Source of the DNA: RGIG1934 sp045122895
Lineage (GTDB): Bacteria > Bacillota > Clostridia > Lachnospirales > Lachnospiraceae
Reading direction: 5' to 3'
NCBI GenBank assembly: GCA_045122895.1
Contig: JBGVIE010000066.1
Location: 1-56,636 of the forward strand
DNA length: 56,636 nt
Part shown: piece by piece, positions 8,273 to 15,660 of the stretch
Layout of the letters: the number at the start of each line of letters is the position of its first letter
How positions within the stretch are numbered: position 1 is the first letter of the stretch
Program-made: the position numbers and the translations under genes
Notes under the pieces: model-generated
What the model was told of the DNA's origin: nothing
Database searches by the model: none
Seen by the model: the letters and a program-made list of their open reading frames with translations, nothing else

Positions 8273-9672
8273 TGAATAAGAAGGAATATATCTCAAAAAT
8301 CAATGAAATCAAAGCAAGTGAGGAGCTTAAAGCGAGAATAATTAAAGGGGTAAATGAGGGAGCTAAACCAAACAATAAAAAGAATTCAGGTGGAATGATT
8401 AAGGTGGCAGGGCTTGTGGCAGCGGCCAGTGTGGCAGTGGTAGCTGCTGTATTAATTGCAGGAAAACAAAATGAAACAGTAAAACCTGCTGACGAAACAA
8501 GTGTAACAGACAAAATTGAAGTGACAACACCAGGAGAACCGGAGTCACCTACAGCATGTCCAACTGAAAACGCAGTAGTAAGTCAGTATTTCACAGCACA
8601 GATTGAAGCTGAAGTTGTAAAAAGTGAGTTGGCAGCTAAAGACAAGCAGATAATTTTATCAATTAAAAATAATTCTCCATATAGGGTGTATATTGACTCA
8701 GAGTATCGCATAGAATATGAAGAAGGCATTTCAGAAAAAGGAATGAGTTATGCTGAATACACGCCGGTTAATCCGGTAGATTATGGATATGGAGTATATG
8801 TTGAGTCAGGAGAAGTTGCAACAGTGGATATTACCAGAAGCTTTAGATATGGATATTCAGAGTTGATAAAGAAATATCATAATTTAATAATTGACATAGA
8901 TGTATATACGGAAAAAGAAGTAAAGGCTGGTAAAAGACTAAAAGCTACGATGACAACAGGCTTTGAAGTTCAATCTGTGGCAAAAACAAGAGCACAGAAT
9001 TTTGTACCAATAGAAAACAGGGCTATGTATATATACGTTGATAACAGAATAGAGAACTATGGTACAGTTCACTACAGCGCAAAATTCTCTAAGAAAAACC
9101 AGCAGACGTTTGAGTGGGATCCATATATTGATTCAAATGGAAAACAGTTGGAAACACAGTTTGATGTAACCTTGGGAGAGGTAGCAGAAGAACGTAAAGT
9201 AATTCCTATGAATGAAAGTTTTGAACCTGGAGTATATATGGTAACACTTACATCTGAAATAGAAGGACTTGGCGCATTTGAAGAAAATAGTACATTTGCA
9301 GTAGTTGGTGGCGGAGACATAAGTGTAGAGTGCGACAAAGAGAATTACACCAGTGCTGATGACCAGATTGGACTTATATTCAGTGACAGCAAAGTAAAAG
9401 ATTTTCAGTCTGCAACATATATGATTTGTAAAGTAAATAACTTTGAAAATGTCATTGATATTGATGAGACAATAGTGCCTTATACTGATATTGACTTAAA
9501 TGTAGAAGAAAATAATGGAAAACTTGAGGTGTTAATTGACAAACCGGAAGAAATCGAAGCGGGAAAGTACGCTGTGGTGGTGGAACTCATAGGTGGAGAT
9601 GAAGTCTTGAATGGTGTCGGTTATGAGTACACTGATGTGAGATTTATTTACGCTACATTTGATATTGGATAA
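8272..9672 (+). CDS. Anti-sigma-like single-pass membrane protein
   Basis: A 466-residue protein whose ATG overlaps the stop of the broken sigma gene by one base, the usual arrangement for an ECF sigma factor and its membrane regulator. The N-terminal ~40 residues are cytoplasmic and helical (SKINEIKASEELKARIIKGV), typical of anti-sigma cytoplasmic tails. One transmembrane segment follows at about 43-63, then a Pro/Thr/Glu-rich linker. The outer part has two or three beta-rich segments that look like Ig-like sensor modules. No zinc-binding HxxxCxxC motif is seen. The gene is intact although its presumed partner is broken, so either it is newly orphaned or it serves another factor. Function as an anti-sigma factor is inferred from context and topology. 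Confidence 0.6.
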   Translation: MNKKEYISKINEIKASEELKARIIKGVNEGAKPNNKKNSGGMIKVAGLVAAASVAVVAAVLIAGKQNETVKPADETSVTDKIEVTTPGEPESPTACPTENAVVSQYFTAQIEAEVVKSELAAKDKQIILSIKNNSPYRVYIDSEYRIEYEEGISEKGMSYAEYTPVNPVDYGYGVYVESGEVATVDITRSFRYGYSELIKKYHNLIIDIDVYTEKEVKAGKRLKATMTTGFEVQSVAKTRAQNFVPIENRAMYIYVDNRIENYGTVHYSAKFSKKNQQTFEWDPYIDSNGKQLETQFDVTLGEVAEERKVIPMNESFEPGVYMVTLTSEIEGLGAFEENSTFAVVGGGDISVECDKENYTSADDQIGLIFSDSKVKDFQSATYMICKVNNFENVIDIDETIVPYTDIDLNVEENNGKLEVLIDKPEEIEAGKYAVVVELIGGDEVLNGVGYEYTDVRFIYATFDIG

Positions 9673-9693
9673 GTCATAAATTCTGTATTACAG

Positions 9694-9742
9694 GAGCGGA
9701 TATGAACGTGGTACCTGAGGGATGCGCGGGAAATATCTGCTC
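9694..9742 (+). terminator. Stem-loop after the anti-sigma-like gene, possible terminator
   Basis: GAGCGGATAT / ATATCTGCTC can pair (one G-T wobble) around a 29-base loop, followed by a moderately T-rich stretch (ttgttatatttgttt). The loop is large for a terminator. Confidence 0.35.
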
Positions 9743-9814
9743 TTGTTATATTTGTTTAAAAATGCTATAATTAATTAATTGTCAATTTTCAATGATTATA
9801 GAATGGTGGTAATT

Positions 9815-11896
9815 ATGGCAAGTGATAATAAAGTGAGAAAAAATAAAAACAAAGAAACGCCTACAACAGGGGATGTGAAGATAATCAGATATCTTAGAAC
9901 GCCTATGTTTATGACACTGGCACTTCTGATTATGTCAGCATATGCTTTTTATCTGGATGTATTCATTGGCTGCGTACTTGGGATAGTAACAGTTGCCTAT
10001 TTTGTTATTGCAGTGGTTGTATACTATTATTCAAAGCCGAGAGTTATGGAAGCGATGGTGCAGTTTGCGTCTGATTATACACAGGTTCAAAAGCATTTGC
10101 TTGAAGAACTAAATGTACCATATGGGTTGATTGACAGTTCGGGAAGGATTCTTTGGTTTAACAATGAACTAAAAGAGCTTGCAAATGGTCAGGCAATCAG
10201 CTTTAAAAGTATCAGCTCGATTTTTGAAGAGATAACAGATAATACTTACAGATTCGACGGAGAAAAAAAGACAATAAAAATAAAACATAATGATAAGAAT
10301 TTCAGGGTGGAGTTTGGAAAAGTAGATATGGTAGAGGCTTTTCAGACAAGTGAAGCACTTGATGGCCCATCCAGGGAGCAATACTTAATTGCAGTGTATA
10401 TGTTTGATGAGACACATACACTTATGCTGGAAAAAGAGAATTATGAAAACAGAATGGTAACAGGTCTCATCTACATAGATAATTATGAAGAGGCCTTACA
10501 AAGCGTCGAAGAAGTAAGACAGTCGTTATTGCTGGCATTAATAGACAGACGTATTAATAAGTATTTTACTGCAATGGATGCAGTGGTAAGAAAGCTTGAA
10601 AAAGACAAATATTTTGTCGCCATAAAGCAGAAATACGTATCACAGATTCAGAGTACAAAGTTTTCGATACTTGATGACGTAAAAAATGTTAATATCGGCA
10701 ATGAGATGTCGATTACAATAAGTATCGGAATGGGAATATCGGGTAATGATTATGCTAAGTCCTGCGAATTTGCGGCAGTGGCAATCGACCTTGCTCTTGG
10801 TAGAGGTGGTGACCAGGCTGTTATCAAAGATGGCGAGAAGATTTATTTCTACGGGGGAAAGAGCAAGCAGGTAGAGAAGAATACAAGAGTAAAATCAAGA
10901 GTAAAGGCACATGCGCTTCGTGAACTTATAGAGACAAAAGATAAGGTTTTTGTTATGGGGCACAAGATTGGTGATATTGATTCGTTTGGTGCTTCTATTG
11001 GGTTATACAGAGCGTGTAAGGCGATAAACAAAAAAGTACATATCGTAATCAACGATATAACTACTTCGTTGAAACCGATGGTTGATTTGTTTATAGAGAA
11101 CGAAGAGTATGAAGAGGATTTATTTATTAATAGTGACAGAGCAAAGGAAATAATTGATGATAACACTGCTCTTATTATTGTGGATACCAGCAGACCGAGC
11201 AGAGTGGAATGTCCTGAGCTTATATCAAAGAGCAAGGCAACAGTTGTACTTGATCACCATAGAAAGAGTGAAGATGTAATCGAGAATGCGTCATTGTCAT
11301 ATATAGAACCATATGCATCATCAGCGTGTGAGATGGTGGCTGAGATACTCCAGTATTTTTCAGATGGTGTAAAGTTAAAGGCATTAGAAGCAGATGCCAT
11401 GTATGGTGGAATTATGCTTGACACCAATAATTTTGGTAGCAAAACAGGTGTCAGAACATTCGAAGCAGCAGCTTTCCTTAGAAAAAATGGTGCAGATGTT
11501 ACCCGTGTTAAAAAGATGTTCAGAGAAGATGTTGTGTCGTATATGATAAAGGCTGAAACGGTCAGAAATACACAGATTTTTGATGACAAATTTGCGATTG
11601 GAATATGTCCTTCTGAGGGAGTAGACAGCCCGACAATAATCGGTGCACAGGCTGCCAATGATTTGTTGGAAATCAAGGGAATAGAAGCTTCATTTGTGCT
11701 CACAGAGTACAATGATAAGATATATATAAGCGCAAGATCAATTGACAGGATTAACGTTCAGTTGATAATGGAGAAATTAGGCGGTGGAGGTCATATGAAT
11801 ATGGCGGGAACACAGCTTGAGAATATCATAATAGAAGATGCTGTTGAACTTGTCAAAGCGACAGTTAAACAGATGATGGAAAATGACGAGATTTAA
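9815..11896 (+). CDS. gdpP: Cyclic-di-AMP phosphodiesterase GdpP
   Basis: A 693-residue protein that degrades the second messenger c-di-AMP. Two N-terminal transmembrane helices (about residues 28-75) are followed by a PAS-like region, a degenerate GGDEF domain (GRGGDQ in place of the active motif) and a DHH/DHHA1 phosphodiesterase. Catalytic motifs are visible: GDIDSFGASIG, the DHH triad D480-H481-H482 in VVLDHHRKS, and GGGGHMNMAG in DHHA1. Length and order match the family. The ATG at 9815 is chosen because GGTGG lies five bases before it. The gene begins the conserved gdpP-rplI-dnaB cluster, with rplI starting 16 bases downstream. GdpP normally sets osmolyte uptake and cell-wall stress tolerance. 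Confidence 0.95.
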   Translation: MASDNKVRKNKNKETPTTGDVKIIRYLRTPMFMTLALLIMSAYAFYLDVFIGCVLGIVTVAYFVIAVVVYYYSKPRVMEAMVQFASDYTQVQKHLLEELNVPYGLIDSSGRILWFNNELKELANGQAISFKSISSIFEEITDNTYRFDGEKKTIKIKHNDKNFRVEFGKVDMVEAFQTSEALDGPSREQYLIAVYMFDETHTLMLEKENYENRMVTGLIYIDNYEEALQSVEEVRQSLLLALIDRRINKYFTAMDAVVRKLEKDKYFVAIKQKYVSQIQSTKFSILDDVKNVNIGNEMSITISIGMGISGNDYAKSCEFAAVAIDLALGRGGDQAVIKDGEKIYFYGGKSKQVEKNTRVKSRVKAHALRELIETKDKVFVMGHKIGDIDSFGASIGLYRACKAINKKVHIVINDITTSLKPMVDLFIENEEYEEDLFINSDRAKEIIDDNTALIIVDTSRPSRVECPELISKSKATVVLDHHRKSEDVIENASLSYIEPYASSACEMVAEILQYFSDGVKLKALEADAMYGGIMLDTNNFGSKTGVRTFEAAAFLRKNGADVTRVKKMFREDVVSYMIKAETVRNTQIFDDKFAIGICPSEGVDSPTIIGAQAANDLLEIKGIEASFVLTEYNDKIYISARSIDRINVQLIMEKLGGGGHMNMAGTQLENIIIEDAVELVKATVKQMMENDEI

Positions 11897-11912
11897 AACA
11901 GGAGGCACAAAA

Positions 11913-12362
11913 ATGGAAGTAATTTTATTACAGGATGTAAAATCTCTTGGAAAAAAGGGAGAAATCGTAAAGATTAATGATGGATATGCAAGAAATTATG
12001 TTTTACCAAAGAAGCTTGGAATAGAAGCCAATAATCAGAATATGAATGATTTAAAACTTAAGAGGGCAAACGATGAAAAACTAGCCAAAGAAGCGTTAGA
12101 AGAAGCAAAGGCGTTGGCAGAGAAGTTAAAGGAACTTTCAGTTACAGTATCTGTAAAGACAGGTGAGGGTGGAAAGATTTTTGGAACAATATCTACAAAG
12201 GAAATTGCCAAGGCTATAAAAGAACAGCTTGATATGGATATCGACAAGAAGAAGATGTCTCTTGATGTACCAATCAAGGCAGTTGGAACATACAACTTAT
12301 CTATCAAGCTTCACAAGGATGTTGTGGGACAGTTGACAGTTAAGGTGGCTGGAAAGGAATAA
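11913..12362 (+). CDS. rplI: 50S ribosomal protein L9
   Basis: A 149-residue L9 with the conserved N-terminal domain MEVILLQDVKSLGKKGEIVK and DGYARNYVLPKKLG, a long connecting helix rich in Lys/Glu/Ala, and the C-terminal rRNA-binding domain containing GKIFGTISTKEIAKAIKEQ. ATG at 11913 has AGGAGG eight bases upstream. It sits between gdpP and dnaB, the standard order in Firmicutes (yybT-rplI-dnaC), and the helicase gene starts four bases after its stop, so the three are very probably co-transcribed. Confidence 0.98.
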   Translation: MEVILLQDVKSLGKKGEIVKINDGYARNYVLPKKLGIEANNQNMNDLKLKRANDEKLAKEALEEAKALAEKLKELSVTVSVKTGEGGKIFGTISTKEIAKAIKEQLDMDIDKKKMSLDVPIKAVGTYNLSIKLHKDVVGQLTVKVAGKE

Positions 12363-12366
12363 GAAT

Positions 12367-13695
12367 ATGGATGAAGCTTTAGTAAAGCGTGAAATGCCAC
12401 ATGACGTATACGCAGAGCAGTCTGTAATTGGAGCTATGATAAGAGATTCAAATGCAGTGACAGTGGCTTCGGAAATACTTACTGAGGATGATTTTTATGG
12501 CAAGCAATACGGCGTGTTGTTTCAGGCTATGATTGAACTATATAATGAAGGACAACCAATTGACCTTATAACCTTGAAGAACAGGTTAGAGCTTAAGAAT
12601 GTGCCGTCAGAAATCAGTTCAATAGACTTTCTTAAAGAGATATTGATGACAGCGCAGATATCTGTGCATGTAAAACAGCATGCCAATATCGTTAAAGAAA
12701 AGGCTGTACTTAGAAAGCTTATAAGAGTGACAAATGAGATTTCTAATGAGTGCTATTCCGGAAAAGATAAGCTTGAATATATTCTCGAGGACACGGAGAA
12801 GAAGATTTTTAATCTTGTTCAGACCAGGTCGGGTGGAGATTATGTTCCAATCAAAGATGTTGTAATCAATACACTTGAGAAAATTGAAAAGGCATCAAAA
12901 TCAAACGGAACTGTAACCGGTATTCCTACAGGATTTATCGATTTGGATTACAAGACATCAGGAATGCAGCCGTCAGACCTTGTGCTTGTAGCGGCAAGAC
13001 CTTCTATGGGTAAAACGGCGTTTGTTCTGAATATGGCTCAATACATGGCTTTTCGCAAGAATGTAACAGTTGCGATTTTTAGTCTGGAAATGAGTAAGGA
13101 GCAGTTAGTAAACCGTATGCTGTCCCTTGAGTCAAAAGTAGATTCCCAGCACATCAGAACAGGTAAGCTTGAAGATGCTGAATGGGAGATGCTGATAGAA
13201 AGTGCGAATGTAATCGGTAACTCAAATCTAATAATAGACGATACTCCAAGTATCTCCATAGCAGAGCTTAGATCTAAATGCAGAAAATATAAGCTTGAGA
13301 AGAATCTTGGAGTCATTATGATTGACTATTTACAGCTTATGAGCGGTGGAGGAAGAAGCGAAAGCAGACAGCAGGAGATATCAGAAATCTCAAGGTCACT
13401 AAAGGCAATAGCCAGAGAACTTAATGTGCCGGTAATCGCTCTTAGTCAGCTTAGCCGAGCTGTGGAACAAAGACCTGATCACAGACCGATGCTTTCGGAT
13501 CTTCGTGAATCCGGAGCCATTGAGCAGGATGCCGATGTGGTTATGTTTTTGTACAGAGATGATTATTACAACCATGACACCGACAGAAAAGGTGTTGCGG
13601 AAGTAATCATAGCTAAGCAGAGAAATGGTCCGATTGGTACTGTGGAATTGCTCTGGTTACCAGATTATACAAAATTCGCCAATATGTCGAAATAA
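12367..13695 (+). CDS. dnaB: Replicative DNA helicase
   Basis: A 442-residue DnaB-type hexameric helicase that unwinds DNA at the replication fork. The N-terminal domain starts MPHDVYAEQSVIGAMIRD, the linker lies near residue 150-175, and the RecA-like C-terminal domain carries Walker A ARPSMGKT, Walker B VIMIDYLQLM, and the LSQLSRAVEQR and FLYRDDYY motifs. Size and motifs are normal, with no intein or insertion. It follows rplI by four bases and ends the cluster; a hairpin with T-run is placed 55 bases after the stop. Confidence 0.97.
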   Translation: MDEALVKREMPHDVYAEQSVIGAMIRDSNAVTVASEILTEDDFYGKQYGVLFQAMIELYNEGQPIDLITLKNRLELKNVPSEISSIDFLKEILMTAQISVHVKQHANIVKEKAVLRKLIRVTNEISNECYSGKDKLEYILEDTEKKIFNLVQTRSGGDYVPIKDVVINTLEKIEKASKSNGTVTGIPTGFIDLDYKTSGMQPSDLVLVAARPSMGKTAFVLNMAQYMAFRKNVTVAIFSLEMSKEQLVNRMLSLESKVDSQHIRTGKLEDAEWEMLIESANVIGNSNLIIDDTPSISIAELRSKCRKYKLEKNLGVIMIDYLQLMSGGGRSESRQQEISEISRSLKAIARELNVPVIALSQLSRAVEQRPDHRPMLSDLRESGAIEQDADVVMFLYRDDYYNHDTDRKGVAEVIIAKQRNGPIGTVELLWLPDYTKFANMSK

Positions 13696-13721
13696 AATTA
13701 CTGTTTTTGTGGAATACAATA

Positions 13722-13750
13722 TTGAATCAATTTTTTTTGGTTGATATAAT
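13722..13750 (+). promoter_or_regulatory. Promoter of the MerR-like gene
   Basis: TTGAAT at 13722-13727 and TATAAT at 13745-13750, 17-base spacer. Transcription would begin inside the following hairpin, so that hairpin acts on the upstream dnaB transcript instead. Confidence 0.5.
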
Positions 13751-13780
13751 AGACTCGGTCGAATTAGGCCGAGTCTTTTT
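13751..13780 (+). terminator. Terminator of the gdpP-rplI-dnaB transcript
   Basis: Stem AGACTCGG / CCGAGTCT with a 10-base loop and a T-run (tttttatt), directly after a promoter-like -10 element for the next gene. Confidence 0.7.
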
Positions 13781-13800
13781 ATTACCAAAAGGAGGAGTAT

Positions 13801-14349
13801 ATGACAGAACGGCGATATATGATATCGGATGCTTCTAAAATGGTGGATGTTGAATCTCATGTACTTAGATACTGGGAAGAAGAATTGATGATAGAAATTC
13901 CGCGAAATGAAATGGGGCACCGATATTATACTGATTTTCACATTGAGATAATGAGGAAGGTCAAAGATTTAAAAGAGAGAGGATTTCAGCTTAAGGCAAT
14001 TAAGATGCTTATTCCTGAGCTCTCAGAAAATCCGGAAACCCAGATAAATACAGTAGAAGTGATGAAAGATGGATTAGAAAGCCGTGAAAATACAAAAATG
14101 GAGCAGTTTGAAGAAATAATAGGCGGTATTGTATCAAAGGCTCTAAAAGAGAATAACGAGACTTTAGGCAAGGAAGTAAGTGCGAATGTAAGTGACAGTG
14201 TGATAAAAGAAATAGACTATATGATGAGGCTACAGGACGAGCGGGAAGAGGAAAGATTTAGAAAGTTTGATGAGATGCTTAGGAATTATCAGACTGGAAG
14301 AAAAGAGATAGCAACAGGTGGCAAAATCAGAAAGCTTTTTGCAAGATAA
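13801..14349 (+). CDS. MerR-like helix-turn-helix protein with coiled coil
   Basis: A 182-residue protein. The first ~70 residues form a MerR-type DNA-binding domain: YMISDASKMVDVESHVLRYW, then NEMGHRYYTDFHIEIMRKV and a wing-like GFQLKAIKMLI. The rest is Glu/Lys/Arg-rich and probably an alpha-helical coiled coil, ending in a basic stretch KIRKLFAR. There is no effector domain with metal-binding cysteines. The layout recalls RacA or other MerR-fold chromosome-organising proteins, but a regulator is equally possible. Ribosome site AAAGGAGGAG precedes the ATG. Its place next to dnaB may hint at a chromosome role; that is inference only. Confidence 0.65.
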   Translation: MTERRYMISDASKMVDVESHVLRYWEEELMIEIPRNEMGHRYYTDFHIEIMRKVKDLKERGFQLKAIKMLIPELSENPETQINTVEVMKDGLESRENTKMEQFEEIIGGIVSKALKENNETLGKEVSANVSDSVIKEIDYMMRLQDEREEERFRKFDEMLRNYQTGRKEIATGGKIRKLFAR

Positions 14350-14351
14350 AA

Positions 14352-14381
14352 AAGAGGGAGCAACAAAAATTGCTCCCTCTT
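14352..14381 (-). terminator. Terminator for the ferredoxin gene (shared spacer with the MerR-like gene)
   Basis: Twelve-bp stem AAGAGGGAGCAA / TTGCTCCCTCTT with a six-base loop. On the minus strand it is followed by a run of T, so it mainly ends the ferredoxin transcript; on the plus strand it lies three bases after the MerR-like stop and may work in both directions. Confidence 0.75.
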
Positions 14382-14394
14382 ATGATGTACAAAA

Positions 14395-14565
14395 TTATTC
14401 TGCTGAAATAGCATCTGCTGGACATCCAGCTTCGCATGCTCCGCAATCTACGCATGTATCAGCGTCAACTACATACTTTCCATCTCCTTCAGAGATAGCT
14501 CCTACTGGACAAGTATCAGCGCAAGCGCCGCACATTACGCAGTTATCGTTAATAACGTGTGCCAT
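14395..14565 (-). CDS. 2[4Fe-4S] ferredoxin
   Basis: A 56-residue clostridial-type ferredoxin. Two CxxCxxCxxxCP cluster motifs are visible: CVMCGACADTCP and CVDCGACEAGCP, enough for two [4Fe-4S] clusters. The start is supported by GGAGG eight bases upstream on the minus strand. It lies 56 bases after pflA on the same strand but has its own promoter overlapping the pflA stop. Soluble electron carrier; in fermentative clostridia such ferredoxins serve pyruvate oxidation, hydrogenase and Rnf. The nearby pflA activase needs a one-electron donor, so a link is plausible but unproven. Confidence 0.95.
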   Translation of the reverse strand: MAHVINDNCVMCGACADTCPVGAISEGDGKYVVDADTCVDCGACEAGCPADAISAE

Positions 14566-14598
14566 TTTAACGTCCTCCTTCCGATGTATAGTTCTTAT

Positions 14599-14627
14599 AT
14601 TATAATTTATTTTGAGTATAATTACAA
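14599..14627 (-). promoter_or_regulatory. Promoter of the ferredoxin gene
   Basis: On the minus strand TTGTAA (14627-14622) and TATAAT (14604-14599) are separated by 17 bases. The -35 element overlaps the pflA stop codon. Confidence 0.55.
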
Positions 14628-15374
14628 GCTGTTTCTGGCATCAGAATATCCCTTTAGGATAACATCCTTTGCGTGACCAGCTTCCTCTTTAGTCGCTGCT
14701 TCAACACCGGCTAAAGGATAAGGAATACCTAAATTCTCGTATTTTACCTCGCCCATAGTGTGATAAGGTAAAACATCAAGAGCTTTTATATTTGACAGAG
14801 TAGCTAAAAAAGCACCTAACTTATACAAATATTCATCGTCGAGAGTTATGCCGGGAACAACAACGTGTCTGATCCAGGTATCAATACGCTTGTCTGATAA
14901 ATATTTAGCAAACTTTAATATATTATCATTAGGCTGTTTTGTAAGCTCAAGATGTTCTTTTGGATCTATGTGCTTGATATCGAGCATAACCAAGTCAGTG
15001 TATTGCATAAGTTTATCCACTTTAGCAAGAGCCTCTTTACTGTCAGGATTAAACATAATACCAGAAGTATCAAGGCAGGTATGAATACCCTTTTTGTGAG
15101 CCTTCATAAATAGTTCGGTTATGAAATCAATCTGCATCATAGGTTCGCCGCCGGTGACAGTTAAACCACCGTTTTTTAAAAATGGAACATATCTGTCATA
15201 GTCATTTAGTATGTCGTCTACAGACTTCTCTTCTGCAAAGTCTTCAGGCTTCCAAGTGTCCGGATTGTGGCAGTATTTACAACGCATAGGACATCCTTGT
15301 AAAAAAACCACATAACGAACACCGGGACCGTCAACGGTCCCGAATGTTTCAATAGAATGTATATGTCCTAACAT
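14622..15374 (-). CDS. pflA: Pyruvate formate-lyase activating enzyme (radical SAM)
   Basis: A 250-residue radical-SAM activase that installs the glycyl radical on pyruvate formate-lyase. The CxxxCxxC cluster motif is GCPMRCKYCHNPDTW with Cys28, Cys32 and Cys35. Further motifs are TVDGPGVRYVVFLQG, GGLTVTGGEP and VMLDIKH. Length matches the family. Its ATG follows the stop of the glycyl-radical domain gene by only three bases with no clear ribosome site of its own, so translation is probably coupled. The order pflB, radical domain, pflA on one strand ties the activase to its substrate. Confidence 0.95.
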   Translation of the reverse strand: MLGHIHSIETFGTVDGPGVRYVVFLQGCPMRCKYCHNPDTWKPEDFAEEKSVDDILNDYDRYVPFLKNGGLTVTGGEPMMQIDFITELFMKAHKKGIHTCLDTSGIMFNPDSKEALAKVDKLMQYTDLVMLDIKHIDPKEHLELTKQPNDNILKFAKYLSDKRIDTWIRHVVVPGITLDDEYLYKLGAFLATLSNIKALDVLPYHTMGEVKYENLGIPYPLAGVEAATKEEAGHAKDVILKGYSDARNSL

Positions 15375-15377
15375 TAA

Positions 15378-15623
15378 TTACATAGCCTGGTGGAATGTAC
15401 GTGAAATAACGTCATCCTGCTGTTCTTTAGTTAACTTGATGAAGTTAACAGCGTAACCAGAAACTCTGATTGTTAACTGAGGATACTTCTCCGGATGAGC
15501 CTGAGCATCTAATAATGTATCTCTAGTTAATACGTTAACGTTTAAGTGATGTCCGCCTTTTTCTGTGTAACCATCAAGCATTGCTACTAAGTTGTCAATC
15601 TGCTGTTCATTTACCTGTGACAT
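15378..15623 (-). CDS. Free-standing glycyl-radical domain of pyruvate formate-lyase (GrcA-like)
   Basis: An 81-residue protein that corresponds to the C-terminal end of pyruvate formate-lyase. It carries GGHHLNVNVLTRDTLLDA and the radical motif RVSGYAV, with Gly56 the expected radical site, and ends KLTKEQQDDVISRTFHQAM as full-length enzymes do. It has its own strong ribosome site (AAGGAGG) and ATG, 37 bases after the stop of pflB, which lacks this domain. It resembles the autonomous radical cofactor GrcA/YfiD, but here it appears to be the required second subunit, not a repair part. A sequencing frameshift is unlikely because the junction has a stop, a spacer and a new ribosome site. Confidence 0.9.
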   Translation of the reverse strand: MSQVNEQQIDNLVAMLDGYTEKGGHHLNVNVLTRDTLLDAQAHPEKYPQLTIRVSGYAVNFIKLTKEQQDDVISRTFHQAM

Positions 15624-15660
15624 AATGAATTCCTCCTTAATAAATTGTTATAGTTAATAT

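Noticed and set aside
11254..11712. 152-codon open frame on the minus strand opposite gdpP
   Set aside because: Lies within conserved DHH motifs of gdpP, has no ribosome site and no recognisable pattern.
14318..14605. Open frame on the plus strand opposite the ferredoxin gene
   Set aside because: It covers the ferredoxin coding sequence and a terminator in reverse; the minus strand encodes two perfect iron-sulfur motifs, so the plus-strand frame is a by-product.
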